Source: Gemmiger sp. An194
Lineage (GTDB): Bacteria; Bacillota; Clostridia; Oscillospirales; Ruminococcaceae
Direction: 5' to 3'
DNA length: 60,156 bases
NCBI RefSeq assembly: GCF_002160145.1
Contig: NZ_NFKA01000021.1
Coordinates: 1 to 60,156 of the forward strand
Of the stretch, positions 8,400 to 17,525 are shown piece by piece. Every line of letters starts with the position of its first letter. Position 1 is the stretch's first letter. The position numbers and the translations under genes are program-made. The notes beneath the pieces were generated by a model. It searched no databases. It worked only from the letters and a program-made list of their open reading frames with translations, and was not told the DNA's origin.

Positions 8400-8867
8400 A
8401 TGTGGATAAAATGTAGAGCAAAAGTCATTGTGCTTATTGGTGTTGCGGTGATTTTGGCAGCTGCAGCAATATACCAAAACACCAGACCCAAAGAGGTTAC
8501 AAGTTTTGTGCCGGAATTTGAACAGGCGCAGAGCTGGCAAACAACCGAGGAAAGCACTGAAAAAGGGATTGAAATTCCGGGGTACTCTACAATTTCAATT
8601 CCGGCCGATACAAGGAATGTTCAAATAGAACTGACTAACCCGGAAGAAAACGAAGTGTATTTCCAGATCACATTTTTAATCGGAGAAGAGCAAATCTATC
8701 AGTCCAAGCTCATACGTCCGGGGGATCATTTGTATGACATTACGCTGGATAGAGCTTTGGAAGCAGGTGAGTATGAGCTGACGATACAGTACGATACCTT
8801 TTCCATGGATGAGACCTATTCCCCTCGAAATGGGGCAACGGTCAACTGTATTCTGAAGGTAACATGA
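8400..8867 (+). CDS. Small exported or membrane-anchored protein, first gene of heme operon
   Basis: A 155-residue protein with one N-terminal hydrophobic segment (about residues 8-24) and a beta-rich extracellular part. AAAAGAGG lies 8 nt before the ATG. I recognise no family. The C-terminal half (IYQSKLIRPGDHLYDITL..., LEAGEYELTIQYDTFS) resembles small beta-sandwich proteins encoded next to Gram-positive surface adhesins, but this is an impression. It is transcribed with the NEAT genes under iron-type boxes, so a structural or chaperone role at the cell surface in heme uptake is a reasonable guess. Confidence 0.75.
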   Translation: MWIKCRAKVIVLIGVAVILAAAAIYQNTRPKEVTSFVPEFEQAQSWQTTEESTEKGIEIPGYSTISIPADTRNVQIELTNPEENEVYFQITFLIGEEQIYQSKLIRPGDHLYDITLDRALEAGEYELTIQYDTFSMDETYSPRNGATVNCILKVT

Positions 8868-8939
8868 ATATGGGTTTTGCGCGAATGCGCTGAATCATAA
8901 ACGCAAATCCACCATCAAATCAAAAGGAGTGTAGACACA

Positions 8940-9884
8940 ATGAAATTTAACTTCAAACGCCTGGCTAGTTCCGTGCTGGCTATCGGTATGTTGGCCAGCA
9001 TGAGCAGCATCAGTGCATTTGCAGCCGATGCCGGCCTTGCAAATGGGGATTACAAGGGCACAGTACATTTCCACAATGCCTCAAATCCTGCCAACTATAG
9101 CATGTGCGATCCTATTTTTGCGCATGAAGCGGATGTTGTGCTCACGGATGCCAATGCGGAGCTGACTGTTTATGTGGCGTATCCGGTTCCTGCTTTCTCG
9201 GATCAGGGCACTGACGGAACGATTAAAGATGTGACGATCACCATTGGAGAAGATACCTATAACGGCGAATCTGACATCACTACAAAAGCGGTGAAAACAT
9301 TCGATACCACTGGCGCTTTGTTCGGGATCAATGCGGGTGATGAGTTGTCTACCCAGGCGGTGAAATTTACCCTCCCTCGCTCCGCTGTGGACAGCTTTGA
9401 AGAAGGGCTCGACTGCAGTGCGTTCGTGAATGTAGTCATGAATACTACTCAGAATTTCGTGGTTAAAATCACTAACCTTCAGGCCGCCTCTTCTGGGTCT
9501 GATGCAACTGAAACCAGTACTCAGAGCATGGAAATCACCGCACAGGTTGCGGCACAGCCCACCTACAGCGTCACCGTGCCTGCCAGTGTTGCACTGGGCG
9601 AACTGAGCACTGAGCAGGATACTGTGAAGGATATCTCCGTACAGGTTTCCGCAAACAATCTGACCGAGGGCAGTTATATCGAGGTTTCCGCGGAGGCTGA
9701 AGGTAAACTGTCCAGTGAGGGTAATACTCTTTCCTATACCAACAGCTTCGGTACGCAGCAGGCTTCTGCCGAGAGCACTCTGACCGGTCAGATCACCGTG
9801 AAGGCTGCAGATGTTGCGAGTGCGGCGGCAGGCAATTATACCGGTACCGCAAACTTTACCATTAATTACTATGCTGCCGCATAA
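8940..9884 (+). CDS. Secreted NEAT-domain heme-binding protein
   Basis: A 314-residue secreted protein. The signal peptide ends near AFAADA (residue 29). A NEAT-like domain follows (about residues 34-180), with LANGDYKGTVHFHNAS, the ligand-loop sequence NYSMCDPIF and a final strand VNVVMNTTQNFVVKI. The C-terminal domain (about 195-314, YSVTVPASVALGEL ... AAGNYTGTANFTINY) recurs in the next gene. There is no sortase motif or C-terminal membrane segment, so it is probably released or held by protein-protein contacts. NEAT domains bind heme at Gram-positive surfaces; the SM in the loop suggests a Met or Ser/Tyr-type ligand set, undetermined. RBS AAAGGAGTG. Confidence 0.82.
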   Translation: MKFNFKRLASSVLAIGMLASMSSISAFAADAGLANGDYKGTVHFHNASNPANYSMCDPIFAHEADVVLTDANAELTVYVAYPVPAFSDQGTDGTIKDVTITIGEDTYNGESDITTKAVKTFDTTGALFGINAGDELSTQAVKFTLPRSAVDSFEEGLDCSAFVNVVMNTTQNFVVKITNLQAASSGSDATETSTQSMEITAQVAAQPTYSVTVPASVALGELSTEQDTVKDISVQVSANNLTEGSYIEVSAEAEGKLSSEGNTLSYTNSFGTQQASAESTLTGQITVKAADVASAAAGNYTGTANFTINYYAAA

Positions 9885-9968
9885 TATAACAGTTTAATGA
9901 CCTGTGGATACCCGCTGCACAGTCGGCGGGTATCCACCACTTTTATTGTGAAGATGGCGAGGATGCTT

Positions 9969-12900
9969 ATGAAATTGCTACATCGTATAACAGCAATCAT
10001 GTTGGCGGGGCTGATCGCGTGGGGAAACGCTTTGCCGACCTTTGCTGCGGAACAGGACCTGCCTGTTTCCGGTGGCGAAGCCTTGATAATGGAAGAAGAT
10101 GAGTCTTTGGAATCTCAGCGGTCATCATCCGAAACGGTGAAAACGGCGCAAAGCGATGAAAGGGATTCTTTGCAGCAAACGGTTGTACCGGAGCCGACCG
10201 ATTCGAACGAACAACAGGGTGCTGAGGACCTGGCCAAGCAAGAAGTATCTGTGCCGTCTGCATCTGAAAAACAAAATCCGCAAGAGCAGGGTGGGGCTCC
10301 GATACAAACGGAAGAACCTGTCGCAAAAGAATTTAATCCGGATGATAGTGACTCGATTAGTCCCAATGCAGCGGAAGAGCAGTGGGAAATTGTGATGGAA
10401 GGTACGGATTTGAATGCCGTGGTTGCGCCGAAGACCTCTGATTATAGCGTGACGATTCCGGCGGCTACTACCTTAGGGGAACTGAGTCCGGTACACAATA
10501 CCGCTGTGGATTATACAGTATCCCTAAGTGGAGGGAAAGATTTGCAAGGAGGCAGCATCCGGGTAACAGCAGCTGCAACTGCAGTGCTTGCGACAGAGCA
10601 AGGGCAGAAATTGAACAGCTACAACTCCTTGCAGTGGGCTCGTCTGACGGAATACAGTCAGCAATCCACTGGCAGAATCTCCGTGATGGCGGAAGATGTG
10701 GCCGCAGCACAGGAGGGAAATTATACTGGTACCTTGAACTTTGTAATCGAGTATCAGGGGAATGAGCAGGAATACAATACAAGTCAGGAAATTGGCATTG
10801 TTTCCGGTGATACCGTGACCGGTGCGACAATTTACGGATTGGATCAGCTGGCTCATAAGCAAGAGGAGGCTCAAAATACAGGAAAGCATTATGCGTTTTC
10901 TGCATCAGAGCTGGCAAGTGATTCGGAAGAAGCACAGGAACTGGCTGAACGGGCCGGAGTTGATGCAGGCGGAGCAGATTTTCTGGACTTGTCGTTACAA
11001 TATAAGAAGTACAGCAAGGATGGCACCCAGTTGGAGGACAACTGGAACAGGTTTGAATATGGCGATAATAGCGAGGAAGACATTGTACTGGAAGTAAAAC
11101 TAGATTATCCGTTGGAAGCAGACGGGGAGTTACAGGTTTGGCGATTGCATAATGATGTGGTAACAGAGTTTGAAGAAATCACAGAAAACGGTCGGCCGGT
11201 TACGGATTTCAGGGATGGAACATACTATCTGGATCGAGAAAACGACGCGGTTTACATCTATACCAACAAATTCTCGACCTGGATGTTTAAGAAAACGGAA
11301 GGGACAACAGTGACACCCACCCCCATACCTACTGTGGCTCCTACGGCGACACCTAAACCGACGACTGCACCTACCGCCACCCCAGTACCTACTGTTAAGC
11401 CTACTGCTACACCAGGAGGTATGCTGTCGGATGGAAATTATACGGCCAAGGTGTCGATGCGCAATGGCACTAATTTCTCCAGTGAAAGCATGTGTGATCC
11501 GTTGTTCTATAGCTATGCTGATATAGCGGTAGATGGCGATACTGCAAAATTAAAGCTGTATGTAATCGATCCGATTCCCAATTACGCATCGGAAGGCACT
11601 CCGTTGAAGGATGTTGTATTTATTGATAACGCGGGGAAACAGTATTCCGCGACACTGGATACCACCAGCGATCCATATTACCATTTTGATGCGAACAGCG
11701 CGTTTATCAGCAGCGCCGGAAATTACCCCACTACGATCATAACGGTTAATGTACCCACACAGGCGGTGAGCGAATCTGAAAATCAGACGTTGAAATGCCA
11801 GGCTTATGTAGATGCAGTGATGAATACTACGCAGACCTTCTATGTGGTGTTGTCTGACTTTACATCGGGAAGCACTGACTCTGAGCAAACACCGACTCCC
11901 ACTACCACTCCAACACCTACTGCCAGTCCGCTTCCCACTGCCAGCCCGGCACCCACCACCACACCGGTGCCAAATGGTACATTGGAGAATGGCAATTATA
12001 CAGCGAAAGCTTCTATGCGTAATGGCACCAATTTCTCCAGTGAAAGCATGTGTGATCCGCTGTTCTATAATTACGCTGACATAGCGGTGGATGGCGATAC
12101 TGCAAAATTAAAGCTGTATGTAATCGATCCGATTCCCAATTATGCATCGGAAGGTACTCCGCTGAGGGATGTTGTATTTATTGATAACGCGGGGAAACAG
12201 TATTCCGCGACACTGGATACCACCAGCGATCCGTATTACCATTTTGATGCGAACAGCGCGTTTATCAGCAGCGCCGGAAATTATCCTACCACGATCATAA
12301 CAGTCACTGTGCCCACACAGGCGATAACCAACTCTTCAAATCAAACACTGAAGTGTCAGGCATATGTAAATGCGGTAATGAAGAGCACACAGACCTTCTA
12401 TGTGGTACTGTCGGACTTCGCTTCGGGAAGCACTACCTCGGCACAGGTATCTGCAACACCTACCCCGACGCCGAGTGCAACCAGTGGAACGATTGAGGCA
12501 GGCAACGGAAGTTTCTCGACGCAGGCGATCACCAGTGAACAGTTGGAGGATGGAGAATATCGTCTTCCAGTTACGGCCGTTAAAGAAGCCAGCGACGAAG
12601 CCAGCATGATGGCGGATTATATGCTGCCTGATGCGGATATCGTGGTTACAGACGGAAAGGCCACACTGACGATTTATATCCAACATACTGTTGCTGGAAT
12701 CGAAGGGGGCGGACCCAAATATATAAAATATAATGGGATTCAAGCCACGAAGAAAGAAAATGCACTGACCAAAGATGGCATCGACTATGATAGTTTTGCA
12801 TTTGCATTTGACAACAATACGCTGGAATCACCTATGCTGATGACAATGTACATCAATGCAATGAGCATAGAGGTAAAAGCGCGTCTTCTGCTGGATTTCG

Positions 12901-13136
12901 AGTCAATGAAACCGGCCGATGAATATGTTGAAAGCAGCAACAGCAATTCTGGTGCAAATTTGGATGAAAACGAAGCAGGTGGAGCAATTTCTGCAGTGGG
13001 CAATGCAGCAAAGGAGATATCCGAAATTCTTTTCCACAGCAGTGCTGCAATACCGGCTGCGATTTGTATGGTGATCGTTCTTTGTGGTGCCGGGTGCGCA
13101 GCCGGATATGTATGGTATAAGAGGAGAATGAAATGA
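9969..13136 (+). CDS. Large membrane-anchored Shr-like protein with three NEAT domains
   Basis: A 1055-residue surface protein. Order: signal peptide (cleavage near TFAAEQ), an acidic Ser/Gln-rich spacer, a domain shared with the previous gene (SDYSVTIPAATTLGEL ... EGNYTGTLNFVIEY, about 155-260), a unique region ending in FSTWMF, a PT-rich wall spacer, NEAT1 (from about 485), a second PT spacer, NEAT2 (from about 672), NEAT3 (from about 857), a C-terminal membrane helix and a KRRMK tail. NEAT1 and NEAT2 are nearly identical. The start is the ATG after GAGG; upstream in-frame codons would spoil the signal peptide. It should capture host heme or hemoprotein and hand it to the Shp homologue encoded next, as Shr does in streptococci. 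Confidence 0.85.
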   Translation: MKLLHRITAIMLAGLIAWGNALPTFAAEQDLPVSGGEALIMEEDESLESQRSSSETVKTAQSDERDSLQQTVVPEPTDSNEQQGAEDLAKQEVSVPSASEKQNPQEQGGAPIQTEEPVAKEFNPDDSDSISPNAAEEQWEIVMEGTDLNAVVAPKTSDYSVTIPAATTLGELSPVHNTAVDYTVSLSGGKDLQGGSIRVTAAATAVLATEQGQKLNSYNSLQWARLTEYSQQSTGRISVMAEDVAAAQEGNYTGTLNFVIEYQGNEQEYNTSQEIGIVSGDTVTGATIYGLDQLAHKQEEAQNTGKHYAFSASELASDSEEAQELAERAGVDAGGADFLDLSLQYKKYSKDGTQLEDNWNRFEYGDNSEEDIVLEVKLDYPLEADGELQVWRLHNDVVTEFEEITENGRPVTDFRDGTYYLDRENDAVYIYTNKFSTWMFKKTEGTTVTPTPIPTVAPTATPKPTTAPTATPVPTVKPTATPGGMLSDGNYTAKVSMRNGTNFSSESMCDPLFYSYADIAVDGDTAKLKLYVIDPIPNYASEGTPLKDVVFIDNAGKQYSATLDTTSDPYYHFDANSAFISSAGNYPTTIITVNVPTQAVSESENQTLKCQAYVDAVMNTTQTFYVVLSDFTSGSTDSEQTPTPTTTPTPTASPLPTASPAPTTTPVPNGTLENGNYTAKASMRNGTNFSSESMCDPLFYNYADIAVDGDTAKLKLYVIDPIPNYASEGTPLRDVVFIDNAGKQYSATLDTTSDPYYHFDANSAFISSAGNYPTTIITVTVPTQAITNSSNQTLKCQAYVNAVMKSTQTFYVVLSDFASGSTTSAQVSATPTPTPSATSGTIEAGNGSFSTQAITSEQLEDGEYRLPVTAVKEASDEASMMADYMLPDADIVVTDGKATLTIYIQHTVAGIEGGGPKYIKYNGIQATKKENALTKDGIDYDSFAFAFDNNTLESPMLMTMYINAMSIEVKARLLLDFESMKPADEYVESSNSNSGANLDENEAGGAISAVGNAAKEISEILFHSSAAIPAAICMVIVLCGAGCAAGYVWYKRRMK
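11421..12435 (+). repeat. Tandem duplication of a NEAT-domain unit inside the Shr-like gene
   Basis: The units starting near 11421 and 11983 are about 560 bp apart and share long identical DNA stretches, for example around 11464-11500 and 12026-12060, and the segment coding for DNAGKQYSATLDTTSDP. Differences concentrate at the PT-rich linkers and near the 3' ends of the units. This points to a recent unequal-crossover duplication. Confidence 0.8.
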
Positions 13137-14002
13137 AACTGAGCAAACAGGCGAAAAGTATTGTTGGAATTGCCTTGCTGATCTGCCTGCTCGTGACATT
13201 TTCGGTACGAGCCTGGGCAGACAGCCTGACCTTTGAAAGTGGTACAGCACATGGCAGCTATCGCCACCCCGAAACAGGAGTCATTGAGGATTCGGGGGGA
13301 GAAGCCAGCGAGGCGCTGGGGCAATCAATGGTAGGGAGCGTGGTAACTTCTCAGGCAATGCTGGAAACAGATGAGTCGGGGAATCAGTATATATCCCTTC
13401 GATTTGGACTGATGAGTAATATCTCCTCTGTAAACATTCAGGTTCAATCCCCAGGAGATTCCACCTGGACGGATGGAGAAGCTGTATGTACGGCGCAAGG
13501 AGAAGATACAGCAGACTACCGTGTCAAAGTTCCGGGCCGGGATGCGATTCTGCGGGCAGAGTGCTATGTGGAGGCAATGGGACGCAGTGTTATTTTCTAC
13601 ATCACCGTTGATGATTGGGAGGAAGGAAATACCGGCGGATTTGTTCCGATGAGCGAAGAAGATACGCAGCAAGTGAATGAAGGGGGAAGTCAGCTTTTGG
13701 AGGAAGTACAGGGGCTGACAACAGGAGGCAGCGCAGTACTGGCAGCCGGAGGCGAAGAATCTGAAACTGCGGCAGACAATACGAAAACAACAATTTCTCT
13801 GGATGCCAGCGCCTGGTTCACACTATTTGTAGTGGTGTTCGTTGCGGCTTTTCTCGCAGGCGGCTTGCTGCTGGCCGTATATTGGATGCTGGTGCATTAC
13901 AAAAAAAGGCCGGTAGACCCAGAGGAAAACTTTGCAGAACATTCCGCAGAGGATGACTTTGATTCCGTAATTGAATTGGATGATTGGAACAATGAGGAAT
14001 AA
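13133..14002 (+). CDS. shp: Shp-like cell-surface heme-transfer protein
   Basis: A 289-residue membrane-anchored protein with a signal peptide (to about residue 29), an Shp-type heme domain, a linker, a C-terminal membrane helix (about 225-250) and an acidic tail. The domain carries SYRHPETGVIEDSGG, LGQSMV and YVEAMGRSVIFY, matching what I know of streptococcal Shp (YRHPISG...EDSGG, VEPMGREVVFY). Met66 and Met149 correspond to the bis-methionine heme ligands Met66 and Met153 of Shp. The start codon overlaps the stop of the preceding gene (ATGA), implying coupled translation. It should relay heme from the Shr-like protein to the lipoprotein encoded next. Confidence 0.87.
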   Translation: MKLSKQAKSIVGIALLICLLVTFSVRAWADSLTFESGTAHGSYRHPETGVIEDSGGEASEALGQSMVGSVVTSQAMLETDESGNQYISLRFGLMSNISSVNIQVQSPGDSTWTDGEAVCTAQGEDTADYRVKVPGRDAILRAECYVEAMGRSVIFYITVDDWEEGNTGGFVPMSEEDTQQVNEGGSQLLEEVQGLTTGGSAVLAAGGEESETAADNTKTTISLDASAWFTLFVVVFVAAFLAGGLLLAVYWMLVHYKKRPVDPEENFAEHSAEDDFDSVIELDDWNNEE

Positions 14003-14918
14003 GCGAAAATTTTTGCCGGTTATGGCAGCATTGATGACGACGCTCCTTTTTTCGTCCTGCGTGGATCAAAGCGGCGGTTCAGCTGCAGATACAGATAGAA
14101 CGAGCGGTAGAATCGCTGCTACAAGTGTGGCATGCATGGAGATATGTGAGCGGCTTGATTTGGATCTTGTTGGGGTGCCCACAACAAGTTTGACAACTAT
14201 CCCGGAGAGATATGCACAAGCGGTAGAACTGGGGTCACCAATGAGCCCGGACCTGGAGATTCTTAAGCAGCTTTCCCCCTCCTGGGTTCTTAGCCCGTCC
14301 AGTCTGATCAGTGATCTTCAGCCGAAATACGAAGCGGCAGGGTTTCAATATGCCTTCCTGAACCTCAAAAGCGTATTTGGAATGTATAAGTCGATTGAGG
14401 AATTGGGGTTGCTGCTGGATCGTGAGGAGCAGGCGGCAGCGATGATTGAAGAGTTTGAGGAATACTATGCAGAGTATTCCTCAGAACATCAGGATAAAAG
14501 TGCGCCCAGAATATTGATTTTGATGGGGCTACCAGGGTCCTATGTGGTAGCTACGGAGAATTCTTATGTAGGTAGTCTGGTTCAAATGGCCGGCGGTATC
14601 AATGTGTATGCGGGGGAAGATGCCGAGTTTATCAATGTGAATACAGAGGATATGTTAGCCCGGGACCCAGACATTATTCTGCGTACGGCACATGCTCTGC
14701 CGGAATCTGTTATGGAAATGTTTGCGGAAGAATTTGCAACAAATGATATCTGGCAGCATTTTCGCGCTGTGGAAAAAGGGCAGGTGTATGATCTGCCATC
14801 CGGATTGTTTGGCATGAGTGCGACATTTGAATATCCGCAAGCGCTTGAACACCTGGATCAGCTTTTTTATCAGTCTGATTTGGATATAAAGCAGTTAGAA
14901 GGAGGCGAAACAGGATGA
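13992..14918 (+). CDS. Heme ABC transporter substrate-binding lipoprotein (HtsA/IsdE-like)
   Basis: A 308-residue lipoprotein with lipobox LFSSC (Cys23). The periplasmic-binding-protein fold follows the FecB/IsdE type: IAATSVACMEICERLDLDLVG, then ILILMGLPGSYVV and the helical-backbone region. Met84 (GSPMSPD) and His234 (RTAHALP) correspond to the Met/His axial heme ligands of HtsA (79/229), with the same 150-residue spacing. The start at 13992 overlaps shp by 11 bp and gives a proper lipoprotein signal; an in-frame ATG at 13971 is less likely. It accepts heme from the Shp homologue and feeds the permease. Confidence 0.87.
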   Translation: MRNKRKFLPVMAALMTTLLFSSCVDQSGGSAADTDRTSGRIAATSVACMEICERLDLDLVGVPTTSLTTIPERYAQAVELGSPMSPDLEILKQLSPSWVLSPSSLISDLQPKYEAAGFQYAFLNLKSVFGMYKSIEELGLLLDREEQAAAMIEEFEEYYAEYSSEHQDKSAPRILILMGLPGSYVVATENSYVGSLVQMAGGINVYAGEDAEFINVNTEDMLARDPDIILRTAHALPESVMEMFAEEFATNDIWQHFRAVEKGQVYDLPSGLFGMSATFEYPQALEHLDQLFYQSDLDIKQLEGGETG

Positions 14919-15925
14919 GACATACGGTGAAAGTCAGGTCAGCCGGAATGTTTTGTGTCAGTTTTGGAGTACTGGCAACAGCACTGCTGTTCCTGTTTTT
15001 TGCAGCGGTCAATACAGGCAGCATTCACCTGGGAATTGCACAGCTTTGGAATGGTCTGTTTGTGGAATACGACCCTGATGTGGCAGCTGTATATGATCTG
15101 AGATTTCCGCGCATCCTCATTTCACTGATGGCAGGAGCTACTCTGGCGGCAGCGGGAACGCTGTTTCAGGCCGTTTTGCGTAACCCTTTGGCAGATCCGG
15201 GAATTTTGGGTGTTGCCAGCGGGGCAGAGTTTGCGGCAGTTTTGGCAACAGCCTTGGTTCCACAACTTTATAGTTTTGTGCCGGCATTCAGCTTTCTGGG
15301 AGGAATTCTTGCCTTCGTTGTCGTATATCGCCTGGCGTGGACAGGCAGTCTTTCTCCGTTGCGTATTATTTTGCTGGGCGTTGCAGTACAGTCTTTGTTC
15401 GGGGGATTGTCTGCTGCATTTGGTGCAACAAGCAGTGGAACCACATCGACGGTAGCTTCTATTGTCAATGGGAATATCACCATGAAAACCTGGCAGGATG
15501 TTCGGATACTGGCCTTTTTCAGCCTTCTGGGATTGATTCTGGCTATTGTGTGCAGCCGGTGGTGCAATCTACTGGCATTGGAAGATAAGACGGTTCGAGG
15601 TCTGGGAATACAGGTTGACAAAGTTCGGATGTTGGTGAGTCTGATAGCAGTGTTTTTGGTAAGCGGATGCACAGCTATTGTGGGAACGGTGAGCTTTCTG
15701 GGACTGATTGCGCCGCATATTGGGCGAATCATTGTGGGAAGCGATCACCGTAAACTGATTCCCTTCACAATGCTTCTGGGAGCATTTTGCTTTTTGCTGG
15801 CAGATACACTGGGGCGGAGTATTGCTTATCCGTATGAAATCAGTGCATCCATCATTATGTCGGTGGCGGGTGGTATTGCATTCGTAATTCTGCTGCAAAG
15901 GAGTGGTATGATTCATGGAAAATAA
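14915..15925 (+). CDS. Heme ABC transporter permease (FecCD family)
   Basis: A 336-residue polytopic permease of the BtuC/FecCD/HtsB type with about ten helices. Family signatures are visible: RFPRILISLMAGATLAAAGTLFQ, RNPLADPGILGVASGAEFAAVL, and FLGLIAPHIGRIIVGSDHRKLIP near the ATPase-coupling helices. The start overlaps the lipoprotein stop by ATGA. As one permease gene is present, it should act as a homodimer. Confidence 0.92.
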   Translation: MRHTVKVRSAGMFCVSFGVLATALLFLFFAAVNTGSIHLGIAQLWNGLFVEYDPDVAAVYDLRFPRILISLMAGATLAAAGTLFQAVLRNPLADPGILGVASGAEFAAVLATALVPQLYSFVPAFSFLGGILAFVVVYRLAWTGSLSPLRIILLGVAVQSLFGGLSAAFGATSSGTTSTVASIVNGNITMKTWQDVRILAFFSLLGLILAIVCSRWCNLLALEDKTVRGLGIQVDKVRMLVSLIAVFLVSGCTAIVGTVSFLGLIAPHIGRIIVGSDHRKLIPFTMLLGAFCFLLADTLGRSIAYPYEISASIIMSVAGGIAFVILLQRSGMIHGK

Positions 15926-16697
15926 TGATTGCTTTGAAATAAGACATTTGAATTTTTCTTATGGGAATAAGCAGATTTTCCGGGATCTCAATCTCTCGCT
16001 GCCACAGGGGAAAATTACCACAATATTGGGAGGAAATGGCTGTGGAAAATCCACGCTGTTCCAGATTTTGACGAAAAATCTGAAAGCAACCGGTGGAAAA
16101 ATTTTTCTGAATGGGCAGCAACTTGACCAGATCGGTCTGAAGCAGTTTGCACGTAAAGTTGCCATTGTACACCAAAACAATACCGCACCCGGAGATATCC
16201 TTGTGGAGCAGCTGGTGGCTTATGGGAGAATCCCCTTCAGTTATTTAGGCAAAGCCGAATCACGGGAAAATGACGAGAAAATGATTGAACGGGCGATGAA
16301 AATTACAGGGATAACCTCACTTCGAAAAAAAACGGTGTATGCATTGTCTGGCGGTCAAAGGCAGCGCGTATGGATCGCCATGGCACTTGCACAGGGAACC
16401 AAGGTGCTGTTTCTGGATGAACCAACCACCTTTTTGGATGTGCGTTATCAACTGCAAATTCTACGCTTGGTGCGTCAGTTGAATGAAAAACTTGGAATGA
16501 CGATTATTATGGTTCTGCATGATATCAATCAGGCCGTCAACTACAGCGATGAAATTGTGGCGTTGTCTCCACAAGGAGATCTGGTAGCGCAAGGAGTTCC
16601 GGAAGATGTGATATCTAAACCGGTTTTGAAACGAGTCTATGGTGTAGAACTGGAAACAGTAGAAGCGCAGGAGCATCGGATTGTTCTGACGATCTGA
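15915..16697 (+). CDS. Heme ABC transporter ATP-binding protein
   Basis: A 260-residue FepC/HtsC-type ATPase: Walker A GGNGCGKST, Q-loop VHQNN, signature LSGGQRQRVWIAMALAQ, Walker B VLFLDEPTTFLD, switch His in VLHD. It overlaps the end of the permease gene by 11 bp. It completes a three-gene importer (lipoprotein, permease, ATPase). Confidence 0.93.
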   Translation: MENNDCFEIRHLNFSYGNKQIFRDLNLSLPQGKITTILGGNGCGKSTLFQILTKNLKATGGKIFLNGQQLDQIGLKQFARKVAIVHQNNTAPGDILVEQLVAYGRIPFSYLGKAESRENDEKMIERAMKITGITSLRKKTVYALSGGQRQRVWIAMALAQGTKVLFLDEPTTFLDVRYQLQILRLVRQLNEKLGMTIIMVLHDINQAVNYSDEIVALSPQGDLVAQGVPEDVISKPVLKRVYGVELETVEAQEHRIVLTI

Positions 16698-16711
16698 CGA
16701 AAAGGTGATTT

Positions 16712-17095
16712 ATGAGAAAGTGGCTGTACATATCTGTTGGGATCATCGGTTTGGGCCTTGGAGCAGTTGGAGCGGTGATGCCGATGCTGCCAGCGTTTCC
16801 GTTTTTAATGTTGGCGGCCTATTGCTTCGGAAAAAGCTCGGAACGTTTGGATCAATGGTTTCGCAATACAAAGTTGTACAAGGATAATCTTGAGGACTAT
16901 GTCAGTGGACGGGGGATGACGCGGAAAGCCAAAATTCGGGTTGTTATTACGGTCACTGTACTGATGAGTATTGGTTTTCTGATTATGTTTGGAAAGGGGA
17001 TTTTTATTGGGTGTGCTGTGTTGTCCGCAGTCTGGATCTTTCATGTCCTGTATTTCTTCTTTGGAGTGAAAACAATGCCGGAAGAGGCAGAATGA
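16712..17095 (+). CDS. DUF454 (YbaN-like) membrane protein
   Basis: A 127-residue protein with the DUF454 pattern: GIIGLGLGAVGAVMPMLPAFPFLMLAAYCFGKSS, then RLDQWFRN, a basic loop and two more helices. The family's function is unknown, but members often accompany heme or iron transport genes, and here it closes the heme operon 14 bp after the ATPase. A guess is heme handling at the membrane. Confidence 0.85.
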   Translation: MRKWLYISVGIIGLGLGAVGAVMPMLPAFPFLMLAAYCFGKSSERLDQWFRNTKLYKDNLEDYVSGRGMTRKAKIRVVITVTVLMSIGFLIMFGKGIFIGCAVLSAVWIFHVLYFFFGVKTMPEEAE

Positions 17096-17329
17096 CGGAG
17101 AAATAGCAATGTGAAGAAGAAAGCCTTGGCCGGAGCAGTATGGGGCGAGGGCAATATCTTCGGGGGGATCACACACTTATATAGGAAGCGGAACGTCTAG
17201 TGTAATCGTCAGTTTTCACATTGTGAGTGGAGTACTTTCCTCTCTTTCCAGGGCGTGCACTCAAATCATTTCCGAAAAAAGCAGTGAAGAAACCGACAAA
17301 TAGGCTTGCTTTCTTTGCACAATTGAATG
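17096..17329. other. Intergenic region after heme operon
   Basis: No gene with a usable start and ribosome binding site is visible between the DUF454 stop and the shared terminator. Short frames exist only by chance. Confidence 0.4.
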
Positions 17330-17373
17330 AAAAGACCGCTGACGTGCAGTTGTACAAAAGTCAGCGGTCTTTT
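17330..17373. terminator. Bidirectional terminator between converging units
   Basis: A perfect 14-bp stem AAAAGACCGCTGAC/GTCAGCGGTCTTTT with a 16-nt loop. T-runs on both strands suit it to end both the heme operon and the converging hydrolase unit. Confidence 0.88.
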
Positions 17374-17525
17374 CTGTCTATAAGTATTCAGTTAAAAACT
17401 CTCTAAATACAGTAGCGAGCGGTTATTCCATATTTCAATGTAAAGGAAAGTCGCTTGTTGAAACTCTGCATACAGGCGCATGCAAACGGGCTGTGGATGG
17501 ACAGAGAAATGTGCAACAATTTTCT

